Part shown: positions 16,339 to 24,574 of the stretch, one piece after another
Position numbering within the stretch: the stretch's first letter is position 1
How the letters are laid out: each line of letters opens with the position of its first letter
Made by a program: the position numbers and the translations under genes
The notes under the pieces: model-generated
What the model was told of the DNA's origin: nothing
The model's database searches: none
Seen by the model: only the letters and a program-made list of their open reading frames with translations
Origin: Hymenobacter latericoloratus
GTDB lineage: Bacteria > Bacteroidota > Bacteroidia > Cytophagales > Hymenobacteraceae
NCBI RefSeq assembly: GCF_014199535.1
Contig: NZ_JACHNV010000005.1
Location: forward strand, 62,001 to 126,000
Reading direction: 5' to 3'
DNA: 64,000 nt

Positions 16339-16797
16339 ATGGAACTCTCTAATCAATTTCCGGTGGCCCAGCGCCGTCGCAGAACCAGTGCCACTAACCC
16401 CATCTGGATGGATGCGCTGCGTATAATGCTGGGCCTGTTTCTGTTTATCAAAGGGGTTTCTTTTCTGGATAACTCCACCGACGTTTTTGCTCTGCTGCGG
16501 CAGCAGCCCAGCCTGGCCGAGCTCCGGAAAGCGTCGCTTTTCGTCAGTACATTTCATATCGTAGGCGGCCTCATGATTGCCTTCGGAGCTCTTACCCGCT
16601 TTGCGTTACTGCTCCAGATTCCGATTCTGGCCGGAGCGGTACTACTCGTGAATTTCCGCAACGGGCTCCGCCCGGAAAATACTGAGCTGTGGGTATCGGC
16701 GCTGGTGCTGCTGCTGTGCTTGTTCTTCCTGATTGCGGGTCCGGGCCGCTACTCCATCGACAATAAGGTTTTCCGCCACCAGCCGCCCCGCCTGTAA
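16339..16797 (+). CDS. DoxX-like membrane protein
   Basis: 152 residues with four hydrophobic helices (about 25-45, 65-85, 90-108 and 118-138) and a short basic N-terminus. The helix spacing and motifs (GLFLFIKGVSFL, HIVGGLMIAFGALTRFA) match the DoxX/DoxD-like family of inner membrane proteins, whose functions vary and are mostly unknown. It is convergent with the downstream hydrolase; only 4 bp separate the two stop codons. Confidence 0.8.
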   Translation: MELSNQFPVAQRRRRTSATNPIWMDALRIMLGLFLFIKGVSFLDNSTDVFALLRQQPSLAELRKASLFVSTFHIVGGLMIAFGALTRFALLLQIPILAGAVLLVNFRNGLRPENTELWVSALVLLLCLFFLIAGPGRYSIDNKVFRHQPPRL

Positions 16798-16801
16798 GTA
16801 C

Positions 16802-17593
16802 TCAGAGCCGGAGCCCCGGGTGCCGGCGCAGGTAGGCGGCAACATCGTAAATCAGGCCGGCGTGCCCGGCTTCCAGTACCACCGTATGCGCCCGGCGCAG
16901 GGAGCCAATAAACTGCTCGAGGCCCGCGTGCGGAATAACCCGGTCGTAGCGGCCGAGGAAGAAGGTAACGGCGGTAGGCTGGCGGTTGAGGGTGGCCGCC
17001 AGCTTTTTCACATCGAACGTCAGATTTCGGAAACCCACCCAGCTGCGGTACACGCGCAGGCGCTTTTCGCGGCTGTCCAGCTGCCACTGGGCAAACCGCA
17101 CTAGGTTGGCATCAACGAGGCGGCGCTGGTGTAGGGCGTCGAGCAGGCGCAGCAGGCGCTGGGGGCGGAGCACGGCCCGGCCCAGCACCCCGCGCATCCA
17201 GGGCGGGTAGGTAGCCAGCGCGTACCAGAACCGGCGCTGCAGCCCATCTGGGGCAATCAGCCAGAGCTGCTCTGCGGCTGCGGGAAACTGCTCCACGGCC
17301 GTCAGGGCAAACTTGGCGCCCATGCTGAACGCCAGCAGGCTGAATCGGGTAATGCCCTCGGCTTCCAGAAACTCTCGTAGCAGTTCTCCCAGCCGCTTTT
17401 TGCTCAGGGGCGCGTCGGTACGGGCCAACTTGCTGCGGCCGTGGTAAAACAGGTCGAAGGCGTACACCGTCACCTCCGGACCCAGCACCGTTATCAGGCT
17501 CCGCCAGTGCCCCTCGCCCTGCCCGTACCCATGAAACGCCAGCACCACCCGCGGCCCCGTCCCGTATTTCTGAAAGTGCAGCCGGGTTTTCAT
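16802..17593 (-). CDS. Alpha/beta hydrolase
   Basis: 263 residues with the alpha/beta-hydrolase fold. The oxyanion-hole segment is AFHGYGQGEGHW (about 18-29), the nucleophile elbow FSMGAKFA has Ser near residue 91, the acid is in LGRYDRVIP (Asp near 218) and the His is in EAGHAGLIYD (near 244). The cap region is rich in Arg and Leu. It probably hydrolyses a small ester or similar substrate; specificity cannot be told. Start ATG at 17593, next to a repeat-rich intergenic region. Confidence 0.85.
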   Translation of the reverse strand: MKTRLHFQKYGTGPRVVLAFHGYGQGEGHWRSLITVLGPEVTVYAFDLFYHGRSKLARTDAPLSKKRLGELLREFLEAEGITRFSLLAFSMGAKFALTAVEQFPAAAEQLWLIAPDGLQRRFWYALATYPPWMRGVLGRAVLRPQRLLRLLDALHQRRLVDANLVRFAQWQLDSREKRLRVYRSWVGFRNLTFDVKKLAATLNRQPTAVTFFLGRYDRVIPHAGLEQFIGSLRRAHTVVLEAGHAGLIYDVAAYLRRHPGLRL

Positions 17594-18026
17594 GAGGTTG
17601 TGTGAGGTGATGGGGTAAAAAGGTGATGGGGTGATGAGGTAAATAGTGACAGGTGGCAGGTAAGGGGTAGTCAGGTGATGGGAGGTGTTGTGATAGGTAA
17701 AGAGGTTGATGTTGGAAGGCTTCTCTGCGTGTGAGGGGGTAGGCGGCCTACCCCCTCACACGCAGGGAAGCCCCGGCGGGGCGGCACCAATCGTTCAACG
17801 ACGTGGTGCCGCCCCGCCGGGGCTTTACGTGCTTATGCTCGCCAGGATGCTACCGATATGCCGCCCCTCCGGGACTGGTGGGGCGTTTTGTTGCTTCTGT
17901 GTTATCTATCTGCTTATCGCCCCGTCACTCCCCTACCCCTCCTCGCCCTGTCAAACCAGTATCACCCTTTACCTATCACCTGTCACCATTCACCTCATCA
18001 CCTCATCACCCTATCACCTCGCAAAC
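17594..18026. repeat. 433-bp gene-free region made of nested palindromes
   Basis: No gene is seen. The outer parts (17597-17700 and 17920-18026) are imperfect inverted copies made of GGTGATG-type units. Inside are two separate perfect hairpins: 17725-17743 with 17747-17765 (19 bp, 3-nt loop) and 17768-17789 with 17804-17825 (22 bp, 14-nt loop). The second ends in a short T stretch and could stop transcription. The region separates two minus-strand genes. Confidence 0.8.
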
Positions 18027-18581
18027 TCACCCCAGCCTCGATACGCCGCCGGATACGATGAATTTCATCACTTCACTGCTGGGCAGATCCAGGTAGGTGA
18101 TGTTCTGGACGGGCACCAGCACCAGCTCGCCGGAAAAGTTGTAGGAGTGCGGGAAGTACACCGCCAGCAGATCGTCGCGGTGGATGGCGGCCATGGTGGG
18201 CTGCGTCACGAAGCCCATTTTGAAGGTTTGCTCGGCGGCGCTCAGCCGCACCAGCACCGGCCGGTTAAACTTCTGGTTGTCGCCCACGAAGGCGTCAAAC
18301 AAATCCTTTAGGCTGGAATAGATGATGCTGACCAGCGGCGTGCGGTGCAGCAGCCGCTCGGTAATAATGAGGAAGGGCCGCACCAGAAACGACTTGGCCA
18401 CGAACCCCACCGCCGTAATCAGCAGCACCGCTACCAGTAACCCCAGCCCCGGCACATCAAAGCTCAGCCCGGCGAACAGGTCATCGAGCCAGCGCAACAG
18501 CGCAAACAAAATGTACACGGTGAGCCCAATGGGCGCCACGATTAAAAACCCGCTGAGGAAATAGTTGATGAAACGACGCAT
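18027..18581 (-). CDS. DUF502 membrane protein
   Basis: 184 residues. Two N-terminal membrane helices (about 7-30 and 44-65) precede a cytoplasmic or periplasmic beta domain. The sequence TPLVSIIYSSLKDLFDAF and the PTMAAIHRDDLLAVYFPHSYN region match DUF502, a family of bacterial membrane proteins related to plant LCV proteins, with no settled function. Start ATG at 18581. Confidence 0.88.
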   Translation of the reverse strand: MRRFINYFLSGFLIVAPIGLTVYILFALLRWLDDLFAGLSFDVPGLGLLVAVLLITAVGFVAKSFLVRPFLIITERLLHRTPLVSIIYSSLKDLFDAFVGDNQKFNRPVLVRLSAAEQTFKMGFVTQPTMAAIHRDDLLAVYFPHSYNFSGELVLVPVQNITYLDLPSSEVMKFIVSGGVSRLG

Positions 18582-18741
18582 GAAGAGGGAGTTAAAGCGG
18601 CTGGAGCAGCGGACGCCCAGAGGCGCAAGATACCCGCCCCCGCTAAAACCCGAAAGCCAGACGGCGCGCTATTTCCCTACCCCTGGCCGCCACGCGGGCC
18701 GGCAGTTGGTTGCAGCTTTGATTTTCACAACGCCCGTCACC

Positions 18742-19131
18742 ATGAAAGCTGCTCCCCTGGCCGAGTTCTATCACGACGTAACTGCCTGCACTAGCGCCGA
18801 GCTGAGCGCGCTGCTTCCCGACGGCATTTTTTACCCCGGCGCCTCGGCCTACGGCATCATGAAGGGGGCGGTAGATGTGTTCACGCGCTACCTGGCCGCG
18901 GAACTGGGCGCGCGGGGCATCACGGCCAACGTAGTGGCCCCGGGGGCCATTTTTGGCGGCGGCGCCATGACGGATGCCCCGGAGATGCGCGCCTTCGCGG
19001 CCCACACCTCGGCCCTGGGCCGGGTAGGCCTCCCCAACGACGTAGCCGGGGTAGTGGCCTTTCTTTGCACGGAGGAGGCCGAGTAGCTCAACGGCCAGCG
19101 GCTGGAGCTAACGGGCGGCGTGAACCTGTAA
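18742..19131 (+). pseudogene. Decayed short-chain dehydrogenase (SDR) fragment
   Basis: The readable part begins at the ATG at 18742 and carries the second half of a classical SDR: SAYGIMKGAVDVFTRYLAAE (active-site YxxxK) and ITANVVAPGAI. A TAG stop at 19084-19086 is followed in the same frame by LNGQRLELTGGVNL and TAA at 19129-19131, the normal SDR C-terminal segment. The nucleotide-binding GxxxGxG half is missing. Full-length SDRs have about 245 residues; here about 130 codons remain. This is a remnant, not a working enzyme. Confidence 0.8.
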
Positions 19132-19156
19132 CTCAGTAACCTGCTACCCTTGCTAC

Positions 19157-19204
19157 AAAAACACCAGACCCGGCGCAGCTAACTGCGCCGGGTCTGGTGT
19201 TTTT
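19157..19204. terminator. Strong bidirectional terminator
   Basis: A perfect 22-bp stem (19157-19178 with 19183-19204) with loop CTAA and A/T runs at both ends. It lies 15 bp past the ispH stop and after the SDR remnant. Confidence 0.9.
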
Positions 19205-19218
19205 GCTAAAAAAAGCTG

Positions 19219-20103
19219 CTACGCTACGTGCTCGGTCACTTCTTCAATCCGGTCCTTCACGCGCTGCATCAGCCACATAGGCGTACTGGTAGCCCCGCAG
19301 ATGCCTACCGATTCGGCGCCCTGGAACCACTCTTCGCTTAGCTCCTCTTCGTTTTCCACAAAGTAGCTGCGCGGGTTGGTTTTGTTGACTACCGAGAACA
19401 AGGCCTTGCCGTTGGAGCTTTTACGCCCGCTCACAAACACCACTACGTCGTGCTGCTGGGCAAACTTGGCCAGGGCCGGCTCCCGGTTGCTTACCTGCCG
19501 GCAAATGCTGTCGTTGGCATCGAAGGCCTCCAGGGAGCCCCCGGCAGCCTTAATCCGGTCCTCTATCACGCCCTTCATGTGGTAGAAGCCGGCCGTGCTC
19601 TTGGTGGTCTGGCTGAACAGGGTTACGGGGCGCGAAAAGTCCACCTGGTCCAGGTCCTGCTCCGTCATGACGATGAGGGCCTGGTTGCGGGTCTGCCCCG
19701 TCAGGCCGATAACCTCAGCGTGGCCGGGCTGTCCGTAAATTACAATCTGCCCATCCTGGCGGGTGGTCGCGTCGAAGGCGTGCTTCACGCGGTTCTGCAG
19801 CTTGAGCACTACCGGACAGGAGGCATCAATCAGCTCAATGTTGTTGCGCAGGGCAAGCTCGTAGGTTTCCGGCGGCTCGCCGTGGGCCCTGATCAGCACT
19901 TTGGCGTCGTGTAGTTCCGTGAGTTGCTCCCGGTCGATAATGCGCAGCCCCAGGGCATGCAGGCGCTCTACCTCCATGCGGTTGTGTACAATATCGCCGA
20001 GGCAGTACAGGGTTTCCTGCTGCCCCAGCTCATCCTCAGCCATCTGAATGGCGAACTCAACGCCGAAACAATAGCCGGAATTCTTATCAATGATGACGTT
20101 CAT
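19219..20103 (-). CDS. ispH: 4-hydroxy-3-methylbut-2-enyl diphosphate reductase
   Basis: 294 residues. IspH makes IPP and DMAPP in the last step of the MEP isoprenoid pathway. Three cluster cysteines are present: GYCFGV (Cys12), ASCPVV (about Cys95) and DSICRQVSNR (about Cys200). Other conserved parts are RAHGEPPE near 73-80 and the C-terminal GICGATSTPMWL. The start at 20103 (MNVIIDKNSGYCFG) is the usual one for Bacteroidota. It lies 133 bp downstream of cmk on the same strand; the two may be co-transcribed. Confidence 0.95.
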   Translation of the reverse strand: MNVIIDKNSGYCFGVEFAIQMAEDELGQQETLYCLGDIVHNRMEVERLHALGLRIIDREQLTELHDAKVLIRAHGEPPETYELALRNNIELIDASCPVVLKLQNRVKHAFDATTRQDGQIVIYGQPGHAEVIGLTGQTRNQALIVMTEQDLDQVDFSRPVTLFSQTTKSTAGFYHMKGVIEDRIKAAGGSLEAFDANDSICRQVSNREPALAKFAQQHDVVVFVSGRKSSNGKALFSVVNKTNPRSYFVENEEELSEEWFQGAESVGICGATSTPMWLMQRVKDRIEEVTEHVA

Positions 20104-20236
20104 GGGCTCTTATAGTATGACGGCGAGGCTCCATAAAGCCGGGTCGTCGGCGCGGGATTCGCTTTCCCGCAAATCCGATAACACTATTTCTCTACAACAA
20201 CTTTGCCGCACTTTTGCTCCGGGAGCGGCTTAGTTC

Positions 20237-20953
20237 TTATTTCTGCTCGCTGCCCTGCCAGCCACCCGCAGCCAACGAAAACAGCGTGGCCGACACGCGC
20301 TCCAGCACGAAATCTACCTGCTCATCAATCATCATGTGGGTAGTATCGAGCAGTACGGCATCGGAGGCGCGGCGCAGGGGACTTTCGGCGCGGGTCGAGT
20401 CCAGGTGGTCGCGCTTGCGCAGGTTTTCCACAATGTCTTCCACCGGTACGTGCTCTTGTTTGAGGGCCAGCTCTTCCTGGCGGCGCAGGGCGCGCGTGAG
20501 CACGTCGGCCGTCATAAAGATTTTCACTTCCGCATCGGGGAAAACGGTGGTACCAATGTCGCGGCCATCCATTACTACCCCCCGCTTGCGGCCCATGCGC
20601 TGCTGCTGGGCCACCATGGCGTGGCGCACGGCCGGAATTACTGATACTTCGCTCACGGAGTTGGAAATGCGCATCTGCCGGATTTCGTCTTCCCGAATCA
20701 CGCCATCGAGGCACAGCTCGTTGCGGCCGGTTTTGCGGTTGCGCTTGAAGGTGATGTGCATTTCCTGCAGGGCCTGCTCAATGCGGGGCAGGTCATCGAA
20801 GGGGATGCCGTGCTCCAGCAGATACAGCGTTACGCCCCGGTACATGGCTCCGCTATCAATATAGGCGTAGCCCAGCTCCGCGGCCACGGCCTTGGCCGTG
20901 GTGCTTTTGCCACAGGAAGAGTAGCCGTCGATGGCAATGACGATTTTTCGCAT
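20237..20953 (-). CDS. cmk: (d)CMP kinase
   Basis: 238 residues from the ATG at 20953 (MRKIVIAIDGYSSCGKST). An upstream in-frame start exists but adds a non-homologous tail. The P-loop is GYSSCGKST (residues 9-17). The CMP-binding DSGAMYRGV (about 36-44) and MDGRDIGTTVFPDA (about 140-153) are intact. It phosphorylates CMP and dCMP in the cytoplasm. The last residues (GGWQGSEQK) are a short non-conserved tail. Confidence 0.95.
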   Translation of the reverse strand: MRKIVIAIDGYSSCGKSTTAKAVAAELGYAYIDSGAMYRGVTLYLLEHGIPFDDLPRIEQALQEMHITFKRNRKTGRNELCLDGVIREDEIRQMRISNSVSEVSVIPAVRHAMVAQQQRMGRKRGVVMDGRDIGTTVFPDAEVKIFMTADVLTRALRRQEELALKQEHVPVEDIVENLRKRDHLDSTRAESPLRRASDAVLLDTTHMMIDEQVDFVLERVSATLFSLAAGGWQGSEQK

Positions 20954-20994
20954 GGCGGGGGCGGGGCTAGGCTCAAGCAAACTAAAGGGGCTCA

Positions 20995-21387
20995 CTAAAT
21001 CCAGGATTTACGGCCTGGCTTGGCAGCCAGGCGCTCGGGTACACCCGCGAAAAACGCAGCAACGGACTGGGTTTCGCCCTTGGCCAGTTGCTCGCTTACG
21101 CGGTAAAATGGGTTGAAAAACGAGGTCTGGTTGATGCCTACCCCCGTGGTGCCGTCGGGGCCCTGGGCCCAGGTGCCGCCGTAGGTTTCTACCAGGCACT
21201 GGCCCAGAAAGCACCCCAAAGCGGTAATAACGCCCTGGCGGTCCGTTTCTTTCAGGGTGGTCCGCTGCCCTTCAATAAACTCGGCTAGGCGCTGCACGGC
21301 GGCCGCATCAAAGGCATTGACGTGCAGCTGCTGGCGCACGGCTTCGGCAGCGGCTACCAGGGAGGCAAGCGGGTTCTGATCGGGCAT
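20995..21387 (-). CDS. Hypothetical cytoplasmic protein
   Basis: 130 residues from the ATG at 21387 (MPDQNPLASLVAAAEAVRQQ); a longer frame to 21435 is possible, but this start is better placed. It has helical N- and C-terminal parts around a conserved-looking core (GCFLGQCLVETYGGTWAQG, then INQTSFFNPFYRV). This resembles small proteins such as DUF3806, but I cannot confirm the family. It lies 41 bp upstream of cmk on the same strand and 11 bp after the next gene's stop, so it is probably in an operon with both. Confidence 0.6.
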   Translation of the reverse strand: MPDQNPLASLVAAAEAVRQQLHVNAFDAAAVQRLAEFIEGQRTTLKETDRQGVITALGCFLGQCLVETYGGTWAQGPDGTTGVGINQTSFFNPFYRVSEQLAKGETQSVAAFFAGVPERLAAKPGRKSWI

Positions 21388-21398
21388 AAGGGCGCGGG

Positions 21399-22130
21399 TT
21401 ATTTGGTAGCAGGCTGGAGGTTGGCCTGCTGCCAACGAGCATAAGTTTGTACTATCTGCCGCATATGCTGACGGCCCAGCTTACCCTTGGTAATCTGAGC
21501 TGCCAGTTCCGGACAGTCGCCTATCAGCGTCAGCATTGTCCGGGTGAAGGCCCCCCGGGCAGTCGGCACGCGCACCGCATCGCCGATGATAGGCTGCAGT
21601 ACTAAATCCATAGCACCAGCGGGTACTACTGTATTGCTTCCAAACGTGTGGTCACCCTCTCCAATGTATCGATGGTCGAGTTTGAAAGCGGTGTACTGCC
21701 CGTACCGGTACAGTTGCAAGGCAAATGCAGCCGGTATGCGCCGATACGACATGTTAACGTTCCGCACTGTCCCGAATGTGTCAGACTTCAACACGAAAGC
21801 ACTGACCTGGCCCGGTTGGTACACTGTGGTAGCCTTGCTCTCAAGTGGACGCACCCTCAACTGCCCTGATGTTTCCAGATACAGCTGCCCCATCTGCCAA
21901 GTACCATCCGGCAGTTGGTAGGCCCCATCGTGGTAATTAACAATACGCGGCAATCCGGCGCCATTGCTTGTATACTGTGCCTGTGCCAGATTGGGCTTCA
22001 GATACGCCACTGTACACAGCAGCACAGCAAACCAACGGGTATATTTTATAAAGACAGCCAAAACAGCGTGACTAACTGTAGAGGGTGAAAGAATACCAGT
22101 TGCATAACATAACCAGCTAGTGACTTTCAC
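21399..22130 (-). CDS. Hypothetical secreted protein
   Basis: Up to 243 residues. The longest start is a GTG at 22130, which overlaps the end of the small lipoprotein gene by 14 bp. A TTG at 22061 would place a signal peptide (AVFIKYTRWFAVLLCTVAYL, cleavage near AQAQ) right at the N-terminus and may be the real start. The mature part is beta-rich, with Tyr and Gly, and its C-terminus is helical (GKLGRQHMRQIVQTYARWQQ). No family is recognised. Its base composition is less GC-rich than the neighbours. Confidence 0.6.
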   Translation of the reverse strand: MKVTSWLCYATGILSPSTVSHAVLAVFIKYTRWFAVLLCTVAYLKPNLAQAQYTSNGAGLPRIVNYHDGAYQLPDGTWQMGQLYLETSGQLRVRPLESKATTVYQPGQVSAFVLKSDTFGTVRNVNMSYRRIPAAFALQLYRYGQYTAFKLDHRYIGEGDHTFGSNTVVPAGAMDLVLQPIIGDAVRVPTARGAFTRTMLTLIGDCPELAAQITKGKLGRQHMRQIVQTYARWQQANLQPATK

Positions 22131-22275
22131 AGGGACAGGGGAGTTTACCGAACTTAGCTTTCCGCTTCATGGAGGCCGTTTTCTTTTGCTGAGGGGTGCG
22201 GGCAGCGCAGCCAGCAGTTAGCAGGCCGGAACCCCCAAGCAGGGCGGCCAGTAGCAAAGTCACAATCTTTCTCAC
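22117..22275 (-). CDS. Short lipoprotein with GTG start
   Basis: 52 residues. It starts at a GTG at 22275-22273 (M/V-RKIVTLLLAALLGG) and has a lipobox LTAGC with Cys at residue 23. The tail is short and basic and ends KFGKLPCPCESH, with a CPC pair. A perfect -7 box (TATATTTG on the minus strand) lies 15 bp upstream, which supports this start. Its stop overlaps the possible GTG start of the next gene. Small lipoproteins with Cys-rich basic tails are common and unnamed in this phylum. Confidence 0.65.
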   Translation of the reverse strand: MRKIVTLLLAALLGGSGLLTAGCAARTPQQKKTASMKRKAKFGKLPCPCESH

Positions 22276-22290
22276 GGCGCGGATTTTCGG

Positions 22291-22298
22291 CAAATATA
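22291..22298 (-). promoter_or_regulatory. -7 promoter box for the short lipoprotein
   Basis: TATATTTG on the minus strand, a full TAnnTTTG match 15 bp before the GTG start. Confidence 0.55.
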
Positions 22299-22359
22299 CG
22301 GTTCTTTACCCGTTAGCCGCCCCCCGGCTCCACAATTCACCGCGCCTCGTGCCCTGCCT

Positions 22360-24015
22360 ATGCCCGCCGATTTTCAGTTGCTCGCCAACGTCATTGACCT
22401 GTTTCAGAACACGATACTACCCGCTACCGTGCACGTATCCGCCGGCCGCGTGCAGCGCATTGAGCCTACCGGCGCCACCGTGCCGGACCCTACCCTGCCC
22501 TACGCCCTGCCGGGTTTCGTGGATGCGCACGTGCACGTAGAAAGCTCCCTGCTGGTGCCCTCGGAGTTTGCGCGCCTGGCGGTGGTGCACGGCACGGTAG
22601 CTACCGTTTCGGACCCCCACGAAATTGGCAACGTGCTGGGCGTAGCTGGCGTAAAGTACATGCTGCGGAGCGGCCGACAGGTGCCGTTCAAATTCTGCTT
22701 CGGGGCGCCTTCCTGCGTGCCCGCTACCCCCTTCGAAACGGCCGGGGCCGAAATAACCGCCGCCGCTATTGAGCAGCTGTTCCAGGAGCACCCCGAAATC
22801 GGCTACCTGGCCGAGATGATGAACTGGCCCGGCGTACTCAACCGCGACGAGCTGGTGCTGGAGAAAATCCGGCTGGCTGAGCAGTACGGCCGCCCCGTGG
22901 ATGGGCACGCGCCCGGCCTACGTGGCTCCGATGCCCAACGCTACGCCGAGGCCGGCATCAGCACCGACCATGAGTGCTTTACGGCCGAGGAAGCCCTGGA
23001 CAAGCTGGCCGTGGGCATGAAGATTCTGGTGCGGGAAGGCTCGGCGGCCCGCAACTTCGAGGCCCTGATTGACTTGCTACCCCAGCACTACGCGCAGATG
23101 ATGTTCTGCTCCGACGACAAGCACCCCGATACGCTTGTGCTGGGCCACATCAACCAGCTGGTGCAGCGCGCCGTGGCCCGCGGCCAGGAGGTGCTGCAGG
23201 TGCTGCGCGTGGCTTGCCGCAACCCCGTGGAGCACTACAAGCTACCGGTAGGCTTGCTGCAGCCCGGCGACCCGGCCGACTTCATCGTGGTCAACAACCT
23301 CACCGATTTCAGGGTGCAGCAAACCTACCTCAACGGCGAGCTGGTAGCCGAAAACGGCCAAACGCTGATTCCGGCCGTGCCCGTGGAGGTAGTCAACAAC
23401 TTCAACACCAACCCCGTCCGGCCCGAGGATTTCCGGCTGCCCGCCCCGCAGTCGGCCGCTACCATCCGGGTAATGGAGTGCTTCGACGGGCAGCTTATCA
23501 CGGCCCGCCACGACCTGCCGGCCCGCGTGGAAAACGGCGCGGTAGTGCCCAACGTAGCCCAGGATGTGCTGAAGCTGACGGTAGTGAACCGCTACCACGC
23601 GGCCCCGCCGGCCGTGTCCTTCATTCAGGGCTTTGGGCTGAAACGTGGCGCCCTGGCCAGCAGCGTCGGCCACGACTCCCACAACATCACGGCCGTGGGC
23701 TGCGACGATGAGAGCCTGGCCCGCGCCGTGAACCTGGTGATTGAAGCGCGCGGCGGCCTGGCTGCCGTATCGCCCGATGGACGGGAGCTGCTGCTGCCTC
23801 TGCCCGTAGCCGGCCTGATGTCGGACCAGGAAGGCTACCACGTTGCCGAAGCCTACGCCGCCGTCGATGCGCTGGCCAAGCAGCTGGGCTCCCCGCTCCA
23901 GGCTCCTTTCATGACGCTTTCTTTTATGGCCCTGCTGGTTATTCCCAGCCTCAAGCTCAGCGACAAAGGCCTGTTCGACGGGGAAGCCTTCCGGTTTGTG
24001 GATGCGGTAGTATAA
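22360..24015 (+). CDS. ade: Adenine deaminase
   Basis: 551 residues. It converts adenine to hypoxanthine and ammonia. It has the amidohydrolase metal motif VDAHVHVESS (about residues 50-59), SDPHEIGNVLG (about 84-94), a DHE centre in STDHECFTAEE (about 205-215), SDDKHPD (about 251-257) and the C-terminal family domain with SVGHDSHNITAVGCDDE. Length and order match AdeC/YicP. Start ATG at 22360. It is monocistronic, with a terminator 30 bp downstream. Confidence 0.95.
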   Translation: MPADFQLLANVIDLFQNTILPATVHVSAGRVQRIEPTGATVPDPTLPYALPGFVDAHVHVESSLLVPSEFARLAVVHGTVATVSDPHEIGNVLGVAGVKYMLRSGRQVPFKFCFGAPSCVPATPFETAGAEITAAAIEQLFQEHPEIGYLAEMMNWPGVLNRDELVLEKIRLAEQYGRPVDGHAPGLRGSDAQRYAEAGISTDHECFTAEEALDKLAVGMKILVREGSAARNFEALIDLLPQHYAQMMFCSDDKHPDTLVLGHINQLVQRAVARGQEVLQVLRVACRNPVEHYKLPVGLLQPGDPADFIVVNNLTDFRVQQTYLNGELVAENGQTLIPAVPVEVVNNFNTNPVRPEDFRLPAPQSAATIRVMECFDGQLITARHDLPARVENGAVVPNVAQDVLKLTVVNRYHAAPPAVSFIQGFGLKRGALASSVGHDSHNITAVGCDDESLARAVNLVIEARGGLAAVSPDGRELLLPLPVAGLMSDQEGYHVAEAYAAVDALAKQLGSPLQAPFMTLSFMALLVIPSLKLSDKGLFDGEAFRFVDAVV

Positions 24016-24045
24016 CGTCTGCCACCCTACCCCCTCCGAAACCAC

Positions 24046-24077
24046 AAAAGCCCGGCGCTAGGCAGCGCCGGGCTTTT
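24046..24077. terminator. Bidirectional terminator
   Basis: A perfect 14-bp stem (24046-24059 with 24064-24077, AAAAGCCCGGCGCT) with a 4-nt loop, between the convergent adenine deaminase and response regulator genes. Confidence 0.88.
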
Positions 24078-24102
24078 CTATGGTACTGGTGAAGCAGAAT
24101 TG

Positions 24103-24522
24103 CTAGGCGGCTACGAAGCGCTTCTGCATCAGCTTCTGCATCTTTTCTTCGGTCAGGGGCTTGGCCAGATACTCCACGCCTTCATACTGCGCTACCCGGG
24201 CGGTATCGGCGGCGTGCATGGAGGTAGTAAGCACGGCCATAACGGTTTTCTCGCGGACGGCCTCGGGCAGGGCGCTATACAGCTTCAGAAACTCGAAGCC
24301 ATCCATACCCGGCATCTTTAGGTCCACGAACACCAGATCGGGGGCTTCTGCGGCGGGTTGCTCCCCTTTGGCACCGCCCCAGATATGCTGGTAGGCCTGC
24401 TCGGCTTTGGAAAAGGTATGCACCTGCTCGGCCACGTCGAGGCGGCTGAGCAACCGGTTGTTGAGGAAACTAGTGGTTTCGTTGTCGTCCACCAATACCA
24501 CGCTGCGCAACTTCTTAGACAT
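24103..24522 (-). CDS. Single-domain response regulator
   Basis: 139 residues, one receiver domain with no output domain. The acidic pair is in VLVDDNE (about 10-16), the phospho-acceptor Asp in LVFVDLKMPGMDG (about residue 71), the switch Thr in LTTS (about 100) and the Lys in LAKPLT (about 121). It resembles CheY-like single receivers in Bacteroidota that act in phosphorelays. No kinase gene is next to it, so its partner is unknown. Confidence 0.9.
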   Translation of the reverse strand: MSKKLRSVVLVDDNETTSFLNNRLLSRLDVAEQVHTFSKAEQAYQHIWGGAKGEQPAAEAPDLVFVDLKMPGMDGFEFLKLYSALPEAVREKTVMAVLTTSMHAADTARVAQYEGVEYLAKPLTEEKMQKLMQKRFVAA

Positions 24523-24574
24523 AGGGCTCTGCGGTTAGTAAGCTTGTATGAGTAGGCATAAGCAACCAGGGTGG

